A stretch of DNA of 64,000 nt from Actinoplanes sp. NBC_00393 (GTDB lineage Bacteria; Actinomycetota; Actinomycetes; Mycobacteriales; Micromonosporaceae), in the NCBI RefSeq assembly GCF_036053395.1, contig NZ_CP107942.1, forward strand, positions 2,260,501-2,324,500, read 5' to 3'. Made by a program: the position numbers and the translations under genes. Shown piece after piece: positions 8,368 through 16,664 of the stretch (its first letter is position 1; every line of letters starts with the position of its first letter). The notes beneath the pieces were generated by a model. That model saw nothing but the letters and a program-made list of their open reading frames with translations, made no database searches and had not been told where the DNA came from.

Positions 8368-9684
8368 ATGCTGGGAACCGCCATGGTGACCCTCGCGCGA
8401 CATCCCCTCGTCGGAGTGCTGACCGCGCAGGCGTGCACCCTTTCCGCCAACCGGGTGCTGACCGTCGCCGTACCGTGGCTGCTGCTGACCGCCACCGACG
8501 ACGTGCGCCAGGCCGCCGTGCAGGCCGGGGTGGTGGTGTTGTGCCAGACCGCGCCGTACGCGCTCATGCAGTGGCTGTCCGGACCGCTGCTCGACCGCAT
8601 CGGACCGCGCCGGATCAGCGTCGCCGGCGATCTGACCGCGGCCGCGCTGCTCACCGTGCTGGCCTTCCTGCCGGCCGCGCCGATCTGGCTGATTGCGATC
8701 GTGCTGGCCGGGGTCGGCGCCGCGGACGGCCCAGCCACCGCGGCGAAACGGCTGCTGATCCCGGCCGCCGCGACCGCGGCCGGGCAGCCGATCACCCGGG
8801 GCGCCGGCTTTGCCACCGCGCTGGAACGGGCCTCCACCGCCTTCGGCCCGGCGCTCGCCGGATGGCTCATCGCCATCGTCGGCGGCGCGCCGGCACTGTG
8901 GGTCTCGGCCGCCTTCCTCGGCGCCGCGGCGGCGATCGCGACGCTCGCGGTGGCCACGCCCGCGCCGGCCCGTCACCAGGTGACCGATCGGTACGCCACC
9001 CGCCTGCGCGACGGAGCAAGGTACCTCGGCCGTAACCCGTCGCTGCGCGCCCTCGCCGCGATGTTCCTGGTGACGAACCTGCTCGACCAGGCGCTGATCA
9101 GCATCCTGCTGCCGGTCTGGGCCCGCACCGGCGGCCACAGCCCGGCGGTCGTCGGCATCGCCCTGAGCGCGGCCGGCGCCACCGCCGTCGGCACCGCCCT
9201 GCTCACCGCCTGGCTCGGCACCCGCCTGCCCCGCCGGACCACCTACCTGATCGCGGTGGTGATCAGCGGACCGACCCGCATCCTCGTGCTCGCGCTCGGC
9301 TGGCCACCGGAGGCCGTCGTCGCGGTGTGGGCGGTGGCCGGCCTCGGCTCCGGCGTCTTCAACCCGCTGCTGGAGGCCCTGCAGATCGAGTCGACCCCGT
9401 CGGTCCTGCGCGGCCGGGTGCTGACCCTGATCACCGCGCTGGCCTGGGCCGGCATCCCGGTCGGCGGCCTGTTCGGCGCCGGCCTGCTGGCCTCCGCGGG
9501 CCTGTCCACCGCACTGTGGATCTGCGGCGCCGCCTATCTGGCCGCGGTCCTCTATCCGGGCTGGCGGGTCAACTGGCACCCGACGCAGAAGTCGATCGTG
9601 CCGGCCCAGCGCGTCCCCGCGCCGACCCGATGGCGGATCTCGCACCGGTCCCGGCACACGGCCCTGCGGGTCCCCGCGAGCTGA
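8368..9684 (+). CDS. MFS transporter (MFS_3 / enterobactin-exporter-like)
   Basis: A roughly 438-residue 12-helix major facilitator. The first half opens with HPLVGVLTAQACTLSANRVLTVAVPWLLL and carries the loop-2 motif GPLLDRIGPRRISVAGDL. The central loop holds RYATRLRDGARYLGRNPSLRALAAMF, typical of the MFS_3 family. I chose ATG 8368: a GTG at 8323 would sit inside a hairpin stem. The last 45 residues are a basic, probably disordered cytoplasmic tail. Likely a proton-driven efflux pump; substrate unknown. Confidence 0.85.
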   Translation: MLGTAMVTLARHPLVGVLTAQACTLSANRVLTVAVPWLLLTATDDVRQAAVQAGVVVLCQTAPYALMQWLSGPLLDRIGPRRISVAGDLTAAALLTVLAFLPAAPIWLIAIVLAGVGAADGPATAAKRLLIPAAATAAGQPITRGAGFATALERASTAFGPALAGWLIAIVGGAPALWVSAAFLGAAAAIATLAVATPAPARHQVTDRYATRLRDGARYLGRNPSLRALAAMFLVTNLLDQALISILLPVWARTGGHSPAVVGIALSAAGATAVGTALLTAWLGTRLPRRTTYLIAVVISGPTRILVLALGWPPEAVVAVWAVAGLGSGVFNPLLEALQIESTPSVLRGRVLTLITALAWAGIPVGGLFGAGLLASAGLSTALWICGAAYLAAVLYPGWRVNWHPTQKSIVPAQRVPAPTRWRISHRSRHTALRVPAS

Positions 9685-9700
9685 CGCCGGTTTGTGAAGA

Positions 9701-10567
9701 TCACCCAGTGAGTTGCGACCTCGCGGTGTGGGAAGGGAGATGTCCGCCTGGGCTGCTCTGGAACTCGGCGGTGGGGAAGGAGGCGGCGCCGATGCGGACC
9801 AGCTCGAGCAGGTGGGCCTGCGCCGCACCGGCCCGGATGGTCAGGCCGGGGATCTCGGCCTCGCCGCGGACGATGGTGGCCAGGGCCCGGGCGTCCAGGA
9901 AGGTCATCTCGGTGATGTCCAGGGTGTCGCCGGGGCGCAGGGAGCGTGCCAGCGCTGTGAAGGCCGCCGAGTTGGACAGGTCGACCTCGCCGGAGAGCCG
10001 CAGCGTACGCCCGTCGTCGACACGTTGATGGCGCAGCGGCGACTCGTTGTCGAGGGCCGCGGGATGGGCCTGGCACGCCGCGACGACCTGCTCGTGCGGG
10101 AACACCCGGGTGTCGTACTGGCAGACGGCGGTGAGTTCCCGGCCGGTGAACAGGCCGGCCGTCTCGGCCTCGAAACTGGTGAGCGCCTGCGGGTCGGCCG
10201 CGGCCGCCCAGCTCATGTCCACGCTGACCCACAGCCCGGGGAAGCCGGCCGCCACCGCCTGCTCGGTGGCGGCCGCGTACGTCCGGCGCAGATGGTCCAC
10301 GTCGAACCGGCCGGGCGCCAGCTGCACCTGCCGGCTGTCGCCGACCTGCACCTGGCCGCCCGCTGCCGCCGCAGCGATCACCGGGCTCCGGTCACTCAGG
10401 TGCTGCTGGAAGGCGCCGAGCTCGTCCCGGTCCGGATCGCCGGGAAAGATCATGACGAGGGCGGACGCGGCGATGGCCTGTTCGGCGAAGGTGATGGTCG
10501 TGCCGCAGAACTGCGACGGTGACGCGAAGGTCGCGCTGATGTGGTCACCTGGCTGGATGGCGAGCAT
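9701..10567 (-). CDS. MEDS domain + STAS domain protein (anti-sigma factor antagonist-like)
   Basis: A 288-residue soluble protein. The N-terminal half has the MEDS sensory pattern: PGDHISATF near the start, EQAIAASALVMIFPGD, and FDVDHLRRTYAAATEQAVAAGFPGLWVSVDMSWA. The C-terminal ~90 residues (TLRLSGEVDLSNSAAFTALARSL, TLDITEMTFLDARALATIV) form a STAS domain. The usual phosphorylatable Ser before the D-A helix is replaced: the motif reads FLDARA, so switch phosphorylation may not occur at that site. Neighbour of another MEDS protein with a kinase domain, 33 bp upstream in the same direction, suggesting a partner-switching pair. Confidence 0.85.
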   Translation of the reverse strand: MLAIQPGDHISATFASPSQFCGTTITFAEQAIAASALVMIFPGDPDRDELGAFQQHLSDRSPVIAAAAAGGQVQVGDSRQVQLAPGRFDVDHLRRTYAAATEQAVAAGFPGLWVSVDMSWAAAADPQALTSFEAETAGLFTGRELTAVCQYDTRVFPHEQVVAACQAHPAALDNESPLRHQRVDDGRTLRLSGEVDLSNSAAFTALARSLRPGDTLDITEMTFLDARALATIVRGEAEIPGLTIRAGAAQAHLLELVRIGAASFPTAEFQSSPGGHLPSHTARSQLTG

Positions 10568-10600
10568 GCGGTCACCCCCTGAGCAACATTCTTGCGGTAA

Positions 10601-11617
10601 TCACGGCTCGGCTCGTCCGGCGATCAGCCGAATCGTGAAACCTTCCCGGCCACGTTCGAAAGTGACGTAGTTGCACATCTGGTGCGCCAGCCACAGTCCC
10701 AGCCCGCCGCCGGCCGGGCCGCTGAGCGCCGGCAACAGCCCGGCGTACGGGTCGCGCCAGCCCGGTCCGCTGTCGGTCACGGTCACCACGATGCGATGTG
10801 GAGAGCGCCAGATCCGTACGCCCACCGGCGGCAGCCCGTGCTTGATGGCATTGGTCACCGCCTCCGACGCGCCGAGCACCACGCCCCGGATGTCGGTCTC
10901 GGACAGTTCGGTCGTGCGCCCCGCGGCGATCAGCGCCTCCCGGACCTGCCCGGGCAGCGGATCGGTGAACTCGGCCAGCGGCGCGCCGTCCTCGAGTTCG
11001 TCACGCCAGGCGGAGTTGCGGCCGGTGAGGAACTCGTCCGGTTCGACGTACCCGGGATTGGCGAAGTGCCCACTGCCGGTCGCGATGAACGGGTGCGTGC
11101 TGCGCACCTGGTCGAACACCTCGTCGGAGAGGTGGCGCAGGTCGTACGGGCAGAGGCCCCAGAGCGGGAAGTCGCCGTAGAGCCGGTTGACCGCGGCCTC
11201 GTAGCGGGCCCACCAGTCCCAAGGCACCCCCACTCCCGGATGCGGGACATCACCGGCGATCCGGATCTGCCCGGCCCCGGCCGCGACGTAGTCGGCCATC
11301 ATCCGCCGGTTCCGGTGGATCGCCGAGGCGGGCCGGGCGTAGTGCAGGTCCCCGTCGACGAACCGGATCCCGCTGCCGCTGCCGAACGCGTCGCGCACCA
11401 GCGCCTGATTGTGCCGGGAGAACACCGACACCACCGGCTCGCCCGCCTCCAGCCCGCCGGCGAGGAACGGCACGACGATCTCCAGGAACTCCCCGTCGGA
11501 TCCGTAGAACGCGGTCTCATGGAAGAAGCCCTGATGTCCTCTTGCCGCGCCGGATCTCCGGTCGGCTGTGTCGGTGACGTTCAGTTCGGGCCCCCCGCGG
11601 ACGCTGTGTGGCGCCAC
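10601..11617 (-). CDS. MEDS domain + HATPase_c anti-sigma regulatory kinase (RsbW-like)
   Basis: About 338 residues from the GTG at 11617; a longer GTG start at 11650 is possible. The N-terminal MEDS domain includes FLAGGLEAGEPVVSVFS, RRMMADYVAAGAGQIRIAGDVPH and YEAAVNRLYGDFPLWGLCPYDLRHL. The C-terminal domain is a GHKL ATPase of the RsbW type: N-box GASEAVTNAIKHG, VTDSGPGWRDP and the lid GGGLGLWLAHQMC. Such proteins bind sigma factors or phosphorylate STAS partners; the adjacent STAS protein is the obvious candidate. No sigma factor gene lies in the window. Confidence 0.87.
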   Translation of the reverse strand: MAPHSVRGGPELNVTDTADRRSGAARGHQGFFHETAFYGSDGEFLEIVVPFLAGGLEAGEPVVSVFSRHNQALVRDAFGSGSGIRFVDGDLHYARPASAIHRNRRMMADYVAAGAGQIRIAGDVPHPGVGVPWDWWARYEAAVNRLYGDFPLWGLCPYDLRHLSDEVFDQVRSTHPFIATGSGHFANPGYVEPDEFLTGRNSAWRDELEDGAPLAEFTDPLPGQVREALIAAGRTTELSETDIRGVVLGASEAVTNAIKHGLPPVGVRIWRSPHRIVVTVTDSGPGWRDPYAGLLPALSGPAGGGLGLWLAHQMCNYVTFERGREGFTIRLIAGRAEP

Positions 11618-11683
11618 TCTCTCGAAGTGCCTCGTACCGGCACAACCCACTCACCCGAACAGCATCGTTCGATCGGCCGACCA

Positions 11684-11725
11684 CGGGACTGTCCGGGCGT
11701 GCCGCGGCACGCCCGGACAGTCCCG
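11684..11725 (-). terminator. perfect 42-bp palindrome, terminator of the S8-like peptidase gene
   Basis: The 42 bp form a perfect palindrome: CGGGACTGTCCGGGCGTGCC pairs with its complement, meeting at a GCGC-type centre. It starts 1 bp beyond the TGA of the peptidase gene (minus-strand sense) and ends before the MEDS/HATPase gene. A 20-bp GC stem is a very strong actinobacterial terminator, here without a U-tract. Confidence 0.85.
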
Positions 11726-11726
11726 G

Positions 11727-14558
11727 TCAGGCCGGCTCGAAGCCGGTCAGGTGCAGCGAGACCGCCCGGATCGACCCGCGGTCGGCGTTCGCCCGGTCGG
11801 TGACCCGGAACGTCCACGTCCCGTTCACCGGGGACAACCGCAGGGACGTCAACGGTTCGTTCGGCCGCCAGGTGCCGGTGTACGGGGCCTGGCTGGACTG
11901 CACCGAGGTGAACGGCGCTGCCGCGGCGTCGTCGAAGACCACCTGGCACAGGTTGTTGCCGTTGCCGCCGCTGCGGGAGAACAGGGTGGCGGTCCGGCCG
12001 TCCGGTGCGGTCAGCGTGCCGACCAGGTCGCCGACGAAGGTGTGGTCGATACCCACCGTCGGTGAGGCCGCGGTGTCGTTGCACTCCGTGCCGTCGACCG
12101 AGAAGGTCAGCGACGAGGCGTAACCGACCGCGCCGACGTCCACGGTCACCGCGGCGCCGGTCGGGTCGTTGTCCGGGATCGGGACCACCGGCCCGGTGTA
12201 GGCGAAGTCCTGGACCGTCGCCGACGGCTGTCCGGTCGGTACGACCGCGGTGCTGGTGGTCGGCGACAGGACACCGGCGAACGTGGTCCGGACCTGCAGG
12301 GTGACCGGCCGGCCGAGCGGGTAGTCGGCGGCCAGCCGCAGGGTGTAGTTGCGCGACTTCGTCGCCCCCGCCGCGATGTTGCCGTAACCGGCGGCGCGCG
12401 GTGTCACCGTCGCCCGCGGGTCGTCCGTGTCGACCACGACGTTGACGCCGGTGGCCGTACCGTCGCCGCTGTTGGTCACGGGCAGCGCGACCGTCGCCTG
12501 CTCGCCGGGCTCCAGGTACGCGTCGCCGTCGCCGGTGGCCGGGGTGACCGTCGGTGTGCCGGCCCGCACCAGCGGCTGCGGCGTGGCGCCGGTGTTGCGC
12601 AGCACCAGATCGGCGCGGATCACGCCGTACCCGGTGCGGTTGTCGGGTCCGGCCGGCGCCAGGTCGAGCGCGGTGCCGGTGAGCGCGGCCCGGATCTCGG
12701 TGTTGGTCATCCCCGGGTTGCCGGACAGGGCCAGGGCGGCGATCGCGGCGGCGTGCGGCGCCGACGCCGAGGTGCCGAAGAACGGCGCGAAACCGGAGAC
12801 CGAGGTGGTCACGCCGTCCGCCGCGGTGATCTGCGGCTTGGCGCGTACGGTTCCGCCGGTCGAGCTGAAGTCGCCCGGGGTGATCGGGGTGCCGTCCGCA
12901 TTGAAGAAGATCCGGCGCGGTCCGTCCGAGGTGAACCGTTCCGGCTTGGACTGCCGGGTGTGCACGTTCGGATACGGCCCGGCCGGGTTCGGCGGGTCGC
13001 CGTCCTCCAGGTCGAAGTCGAGCGGGTCCTTCGCCGGGGTGGCGGCGACCGAGAAGGCGTTCTCGGCGGCGCTGTGCCCGCGGGTCACCCCGGGGGTGGA
13101 GAAGCCCTTGAGCCCGTCGGCCGAGTCGACGAACCGGCCGCGGAACGCGGTGAGCTGCAGGTACCGGCCGGCGCCGGCGAACTTCACCACGGCGAGCCGC
13201 TGACCGGCGCCGAGGTTGGTGCCGAGGATCTCGAACGGGTCGTCGTCGCCGTTCTGCACGTCCTGCGAGAAGTCCGTCACGTTGCCGAGCCGGTCGAGCA
13301 GGTACAGGTCGTAGTCGTTCGCCGAGCCGAGCAGCGGGTCGGCCCACCAGAGCGTGACCACCCGGTCGGCGCTGTTCGGCGAGAGCGGGTTGAAGATCTG
13401 TACGCCCGCGCCCGGGTCGAAGTCGTGCGCGGTGCCGGCGAACTTGCCGACCCCGAGGCCCGAGTCGGCGAAGTCGCCCTCCCAGTTGCCGGAGGTGCCG
13501 TCCAGGGTGTTTCCCTCGTTGCCGGCCGAGCTGAAGTAGAACGCGCCGTCCGCGGTGACCGCGTTGACCGCCTGCGCCGGCAGCCCGTCCTGGAACGGGC
13601 TCTCGTGGTAGTACACGACGTCGTCGACGATGATGTCGCAGCCCGCCGTGAAGCGCAGCGCGCGGATGTTCTCCGCGAAACTCTCCTCGCTGGTGAAGGC
13701 GGTCGCGAAACCGAGCTTCGCGTTCGGGACCAGGTCGTGGAGGATCTCCAGCATCGCGGTGCCCTCGTCGCCCGAGCCGTCCTGGCCGGTCAGCACGTCG
13801 ACGTCGGCGGGCAGGTCGCCGGTGGCCTGCGACTCGGCGAGCGAGTCGACCCCGTCGGACAGGGCGCACACCTTGACGCCGGTGCCGGTCACCTTGTGCC
13901 GGGTGCGGGCGGTGTCGGCGGCGTGCGTACGGTCGCCCTCGGAAACCACCGATCCCTGACTGCTCGCCGCGACCCGCGGCGAAGCTTGCGCCGCTCGCAC
14001 CGCGGTCTCGATCCGGACCGCCCTGGCCTCCTTCGACTCGGCGGCCGGCTTGTCCTTGGGATTCACCTGCCGGCCGCTGATCAGGCCGCGCCGGGCGTTG
14101 ACACCGGTGACGTCCGGCCAGGCGGCGATCGTGGGCAGGGCCGTCACCGGGGCCTCGACGAGGACGGTGCCGGTCTTCGCCGACGGGAACCGGATCCCCG
14201 CGCCGGCCTGGCGCAGCCGGGAGAGCAGGCCGGCGTCGACGCGGTCGGCGTGCACCTCCACCTCGGTCGTACCCCTGGCGGTGACCTGCACGCCGGTGGC
14301 CAGTTTCGGCAGGGCGTTCGTGGCCGCCTTGTTGCTGCGCTTGCGCAGCTCGACGGCGAGACGGCTGTCGAGCTTGCGTTCGGTCGCGGACAACGATTTC
14401 TTGAACTGCTGGAGTGCGGCGATCTGCGCGTAGGCGCGCTCCGCCGGGTCGGTCGGTGCCTGCGCGTTCGCTCGGGGGGCCACCAGGCCCACCAGGGTGA
14501 CACCGACCGCGAAGACGGTCACCGAGCGCCGAAGATGAGGTCTGCTGAATCCGTCCAA
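11727..14558 (-). CDS. secreted S8-like (subtilisin-fold) peptidase with C-terminal P domain
   Basis: About 943 residues from a TTG start at 14558; a GTG at 14654 is open but lies upstream of a TATAGC box. Signal peptide: RRSVTVFAVGVTLVGLVAPRANAQA. Then a prodomain-like helix and the peptidase core: Asp motif CALSDGVD (about D235), oxyanion Asn in SSAGNEGN, and Ser motif GTSASAPHAA (about S597). Where subtilisins have HGT, this protein has DEGTAMLEI, so the catalytic His is replaced by Glu (about E265), giving a Glu/Asp/Ser set that recalls sedolisins. A CARDB-like beta domain follows, and the last ~140 residues resemble a proprotein-convertase P domain (HTFVGDLVGTLTAPDG, GTWTFRVTDRA). It lies downstream of the SIR2-like gene and ends at a perfect palindrome. 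Probably secreted. Confidence 0.85.
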   Translation of the reverse strand: MDGFSRPHLRRSVTVFAVGVTLVGLVAPRANAQAPTDPAERAYAQIAALQQFKKSLSATERKLDSRLAVELRKRSNKAATNALPKLATGVQVTARGTTEVEVHADRVDAGLLSRLRQAGAGIRFPSAKTGTVLVEAPVTALPTIAAWPDVTGVNARRGLISGRQVNPKDKPAAESKEARAVRIETAVRAAQASPRVAASSQGSVVSEGDRTHAADTARTRHKVTGTGVKVCALSDGVDSLAESQATGDLPADVDVLTGQDGSGDEGTAMLEILHDLVPNAKLGFATAFTSEESFAENIRALRFTAGCDIIVDDVVYYHESPFQDGLPAQAVNAVTADGAFYFSSAGNEGNTLDGTSGNWEGDFADSGLGVGKFAGTAHDFDPGAGVQIFNPLSPNSADRVVTLWWADPLLGSANDYDLYLLDRLGNVTDFSQDVQNGDDDPFEILGTNLGAGQRLAVVKFAGAGRYLQLTAFRGRFVDSADGLKGFSTPGVTRGHSAAENAFSVAATPAKDPLDFDLEDGDPPNPAGPYPNVHTRQSKPERFTSDGPRRIFFNADGTPITPGDFSSTGGTVRAKPQITAADGVTTSVSGFAPFFGTSASAPHAAAIAALALSGNPGMTNTEIRAALTGTALDLAPAGPDNRTGYGVIRADLVLRNTGATPQPLVRAGTPTVTPATGDGDAYLEPGEQATVALPVTNSGDGTATGVNVVVDTDDPRATVTPRAAGYGNIAAGATKSRNYTLRLAADYPLGRPVTLQVRTTFAGVLSPTTSTAVVPTGQPSATVQDFAYTGPVVPIPDNDPTGAAVTVDVGAVGYASSLTFSVDGTECNDTAASPTVGIDHTFVGDLVGTLTAPDGRTATLFSRSGGNGNNLCQVVFDDAAAAPFTSVQSSQAPYTGTWRPNEPLTSLRLSPVNGTWTFRVTDRANADRGSIRAVSLHLTGFEPA

Positions 14559-14578
14559 TGCCCTGGCCCCCCACTGAC

Positions 14579-14615
14579 ATCCATCGATTCGATGTTCATG
14601 GATGCTATACGCGTG
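14579..14615 (-). promoter_or_regulatory. possible promoter and inverted repeat before the S8-like peptidase
   Basis: On the minus strand a TATAGC box lies about 50 bp ahead of the TTG start. It is followed by CATCCAT and ATGGATG arms, which enclose a nested TCGAT/ATCGA pair. This would give the peptidase its own promoter within the minus-strand cluster. The assignment is by eye only. Confidence 0.3.
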
Positions 14616-14657
14616 GTGGTGAGATGGATACAGTCCGCGACCCGTTGGGGCCACCCG

Positions 14658-16664
14658 TCATTCCGGTTCGCCGAGGAACCAGGCGGAGATCCGCCGGGCC
14701 AGCGGATCCGCCAGCCCGGGATCCTCCGCCAGCGCCGCCACGACGTCCTGCCAGACGCTGAAGCTGCGGCCCGCGAGTTCCGCACCTCCGCCGCCGCGCA
14801 GATAGGCGGGCAGCAGAAACGCGTGCTCCACCATCCAGGGCAGGTACCGGTCCGGGCGGCGCCAGTGCTCCCGGGTGACCGCCCGTTCGATCATGCTCTG
14901 CAGGTCCCGGTGGTGCTCCCAGCGGGTCAGCCCGGAGTTGAGCGTCAGGTTCTCGATGCCGGGGTGGTAGAGGTGCCGGGTCCGTTCGCCGCTCACCTTC
15001 TGCCGGTGCTGCCAGAAGAAGAGCTCGTCGATCCCGGCCAGCGTCATCACCTCGCTGCTCGGCCGGTAGAGCAGCTTGGTGTGGTAGAGCGACCAGATCG
15101 CCGGCGCGGTCAACAGCCGGTGCGCGCCATGGGCACGTAACAGCTCCAGGATCTGGGCGGCCTCCTCCGGCCGGCTCTCCAGCTCCTCGATCGGCAGGAT
15201 CTTCGCGGCCCGGAGCGCGTCGTAGACGCTCGGCTTCCACTGGCCGTAGTACTCCTGCAGCACCGGCCAGGGCCGGGTGGGCCGCTCCCGGTGCGGACGT
15301 TGCAGGCGTTCCTCCTCCTCGATCCACGCCCGCAGCGGAATGATCTCCGGTGGCTGCGCCTGCGGGATCATGCTGAACCAGACCCGCACCCGCTCCGCGA
15401 AGGCCGGCCGCAACCACTCGGGGTACGGGCCGAAGTCGTCCAGCACCAGCACCACATGGACGCCGTGCGCCGACAGGGCGGCCGCGGCGAGGGCCTGCAC
15501 CATGTGGATCACTGACGGGTCGCGCAGCCGGACCGGCCAGAACAGCAGGGACGGTGGCGGCGAGGCGGGCAACTCGAGCCGCCACCGAAAGCGTTTGTCC
15601 AGTTGGCTGAGCAGATCGGCGGCGCTCTCCGCGGGCGTGCGCAGCGGTATCGCCCGGAGCAGGCGGTGCAGGCTGGGCTGCTCGTGGAAGCGCGGCCGGG
15701 GAGTCTCCAGGAGTGGTGGCGTCTTCCGGTTCTCCGGCAGCAGCCGGGCAGCCAGGTCCTCGAGCAGCCGGCCGCTTTCCACGCCGTGGTGAACCGTGAC
15801 CGCGTCGCCGGCCTCGATCCGCGGCTCCCGGTAGCCGTGTTCCTCGGGCACGGCCCACCCGACCCGGGCGCCGTCCGACACGGCGGCCCGCAGCGCCTGC
15901 ACGAGGACCGGATCGGCGTCGTGGACGCCGATCACGCAGATGGTCGCGCCGGCGAGCGTCTCGCGCAGCCGGCCGGCGACCGGCTCCGGCAGGCGATCAC
16001 CTCGGCGATCCGCCACCTGCGGCCATGGCTGCTCATTCGACAGCGGGCGCCAGTACCCGAGCAGATGTACCACCGGAATGGCGCCGGATCCGGCGCCCGG
16101 ACTCTCCGGGGCGACCGGCTCGGCGGCCAGTCCGACCTGACCGAGCGCCACCTCGATGGCCGGATCCAGGCGGGTGGTCAGCAGGCCGGCGCCGAGTCGG
16201 TCCGGGAAGGCGGCGGTGAGCCGGGCAAGGGCCTGCAGACCCGGATCCACCTGCCAGGAGGCGGCGTCGAGCTCGACGATCCGTCCCATCTCCGCATTGA
16301 CCAGCCGGCCCGGGCGGGCGTCAGCCGACGGCTCGGCGCTGTCCGGTCGGTACGACTCCAGCACGGTCCGCTGCACGACCAGGCCGAACTCCTCCGGGCC
16401 GAGCCAGTCGTGGAAGGCGGTGCGGTACGCCGCGTACCGGGCCGGCAGGTCGGCGATGCGCTGAGCCCAGGCGATCTCGGCCTGGAGTTCGTCGTTGCGC
16501 AGCCGGCGCACGTGCTCCTCGGCGGCCTGAAGCACCCGGGCCGACCAGGGCGGCGGCGCGGCCCGCAGGTCCGGGCCGATGATCAGCACGAGGGGTCCGG
16601 CAGGCTCGCGCAGTTCGCGGCTCAGACGATCGAGCAGTTCGATCCTGCCGGCGAACCGGGTCAC
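14658..16664 (-). CDS. SIR2-like domain protein with unknown C-terminal domain
   Basis: A 668-residue soluble protein. Residues 25-255 follow the SIR2-like (SIR2_2) plan: a first strand VLIIGPDL where canonical proteins have GAGLS, LLTTRLDPAIEVAL (161-174) for TTNYDPLLE, PVVHLLGYW (197-205) for the HG motif, and ATICVIGVHDADPVL (240-254) for the closing GxxxxD strand. The TTN Asn is Arg and the active-site His is Leu, so NAD hydrolysis or deacetylation is doubtful. Residues ~345-668 are a separate domain; SLLFWPVRLRDPSVIHMVQ and GVHVVLVLDDFG recall the first Rossmann motif of class I tRNA-synthetase/HUP folds, a tentative reading. GTG start after GAGGACAG overlaps the caspase gene stop (GTGA), so the two are translationally coupled. 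Confidence 0.75.
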   Translation of the reverse strand: MTRFAGRIELLDRLSRELREPAGPLVLIIGPDLRAAPPPWSARVLQAAEEHVRRLRNDELQAEIAWAQRIADLPARYAAYRTAFHDWLGPEEFGLVVQRTVLESYRPDSAEPSADARPGRLVNAEMGRIVELDAASWQVDPGLQALARLTAAFPDRLGAGLLTTRLDPAIEVALGQVGLAAEPVAPESPGAGSGAIPVVHLLGYWRPLSNEQPWPQVADRRGDRLPEPVAGRLRETLAGATICVIGVHDADPVLVQALRAAVSDGARVGWAVPEEHGYREPRIEAGDAVTVHHGVESGRLLEDLAARLLPENRKTPPLLETPRPRFHEQPSLHRLLRAIPLRTPAESAADLLSQLDKRFRWRLELPASPPPSLLFWPVRLRDPSVIHMVQALAAAALSAHGVHVVLVLDDFGPYPEWLRPAFAERVRVWFSMIPQAQPPEIIPLRAWIEEEERLQRPHRERPTRPWPVLQEYYGQWKPSVYDALRAAKILPIEELESRPEEAAQILELLRAHGAHRLLTAPAIWSLYHTKLLYRPSSEVMTLAGIDELFFWQHRQKVSGERTRHLYHPGIENLTLNSGLTRWEHHRDLQSMIERAVTREHWRRPDRYLPWMVEHAFLLPAYLRGGGGAELAGRSFSVWQDVVAALAEDPGLADPLARRISAWFLGEPE

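Noticed and set aside
12753..15140. 795-residue plus-strand frame over the S8-like peptidase
   Set aside because: No recognisable domain; composition is a mirror of the real coding strand.
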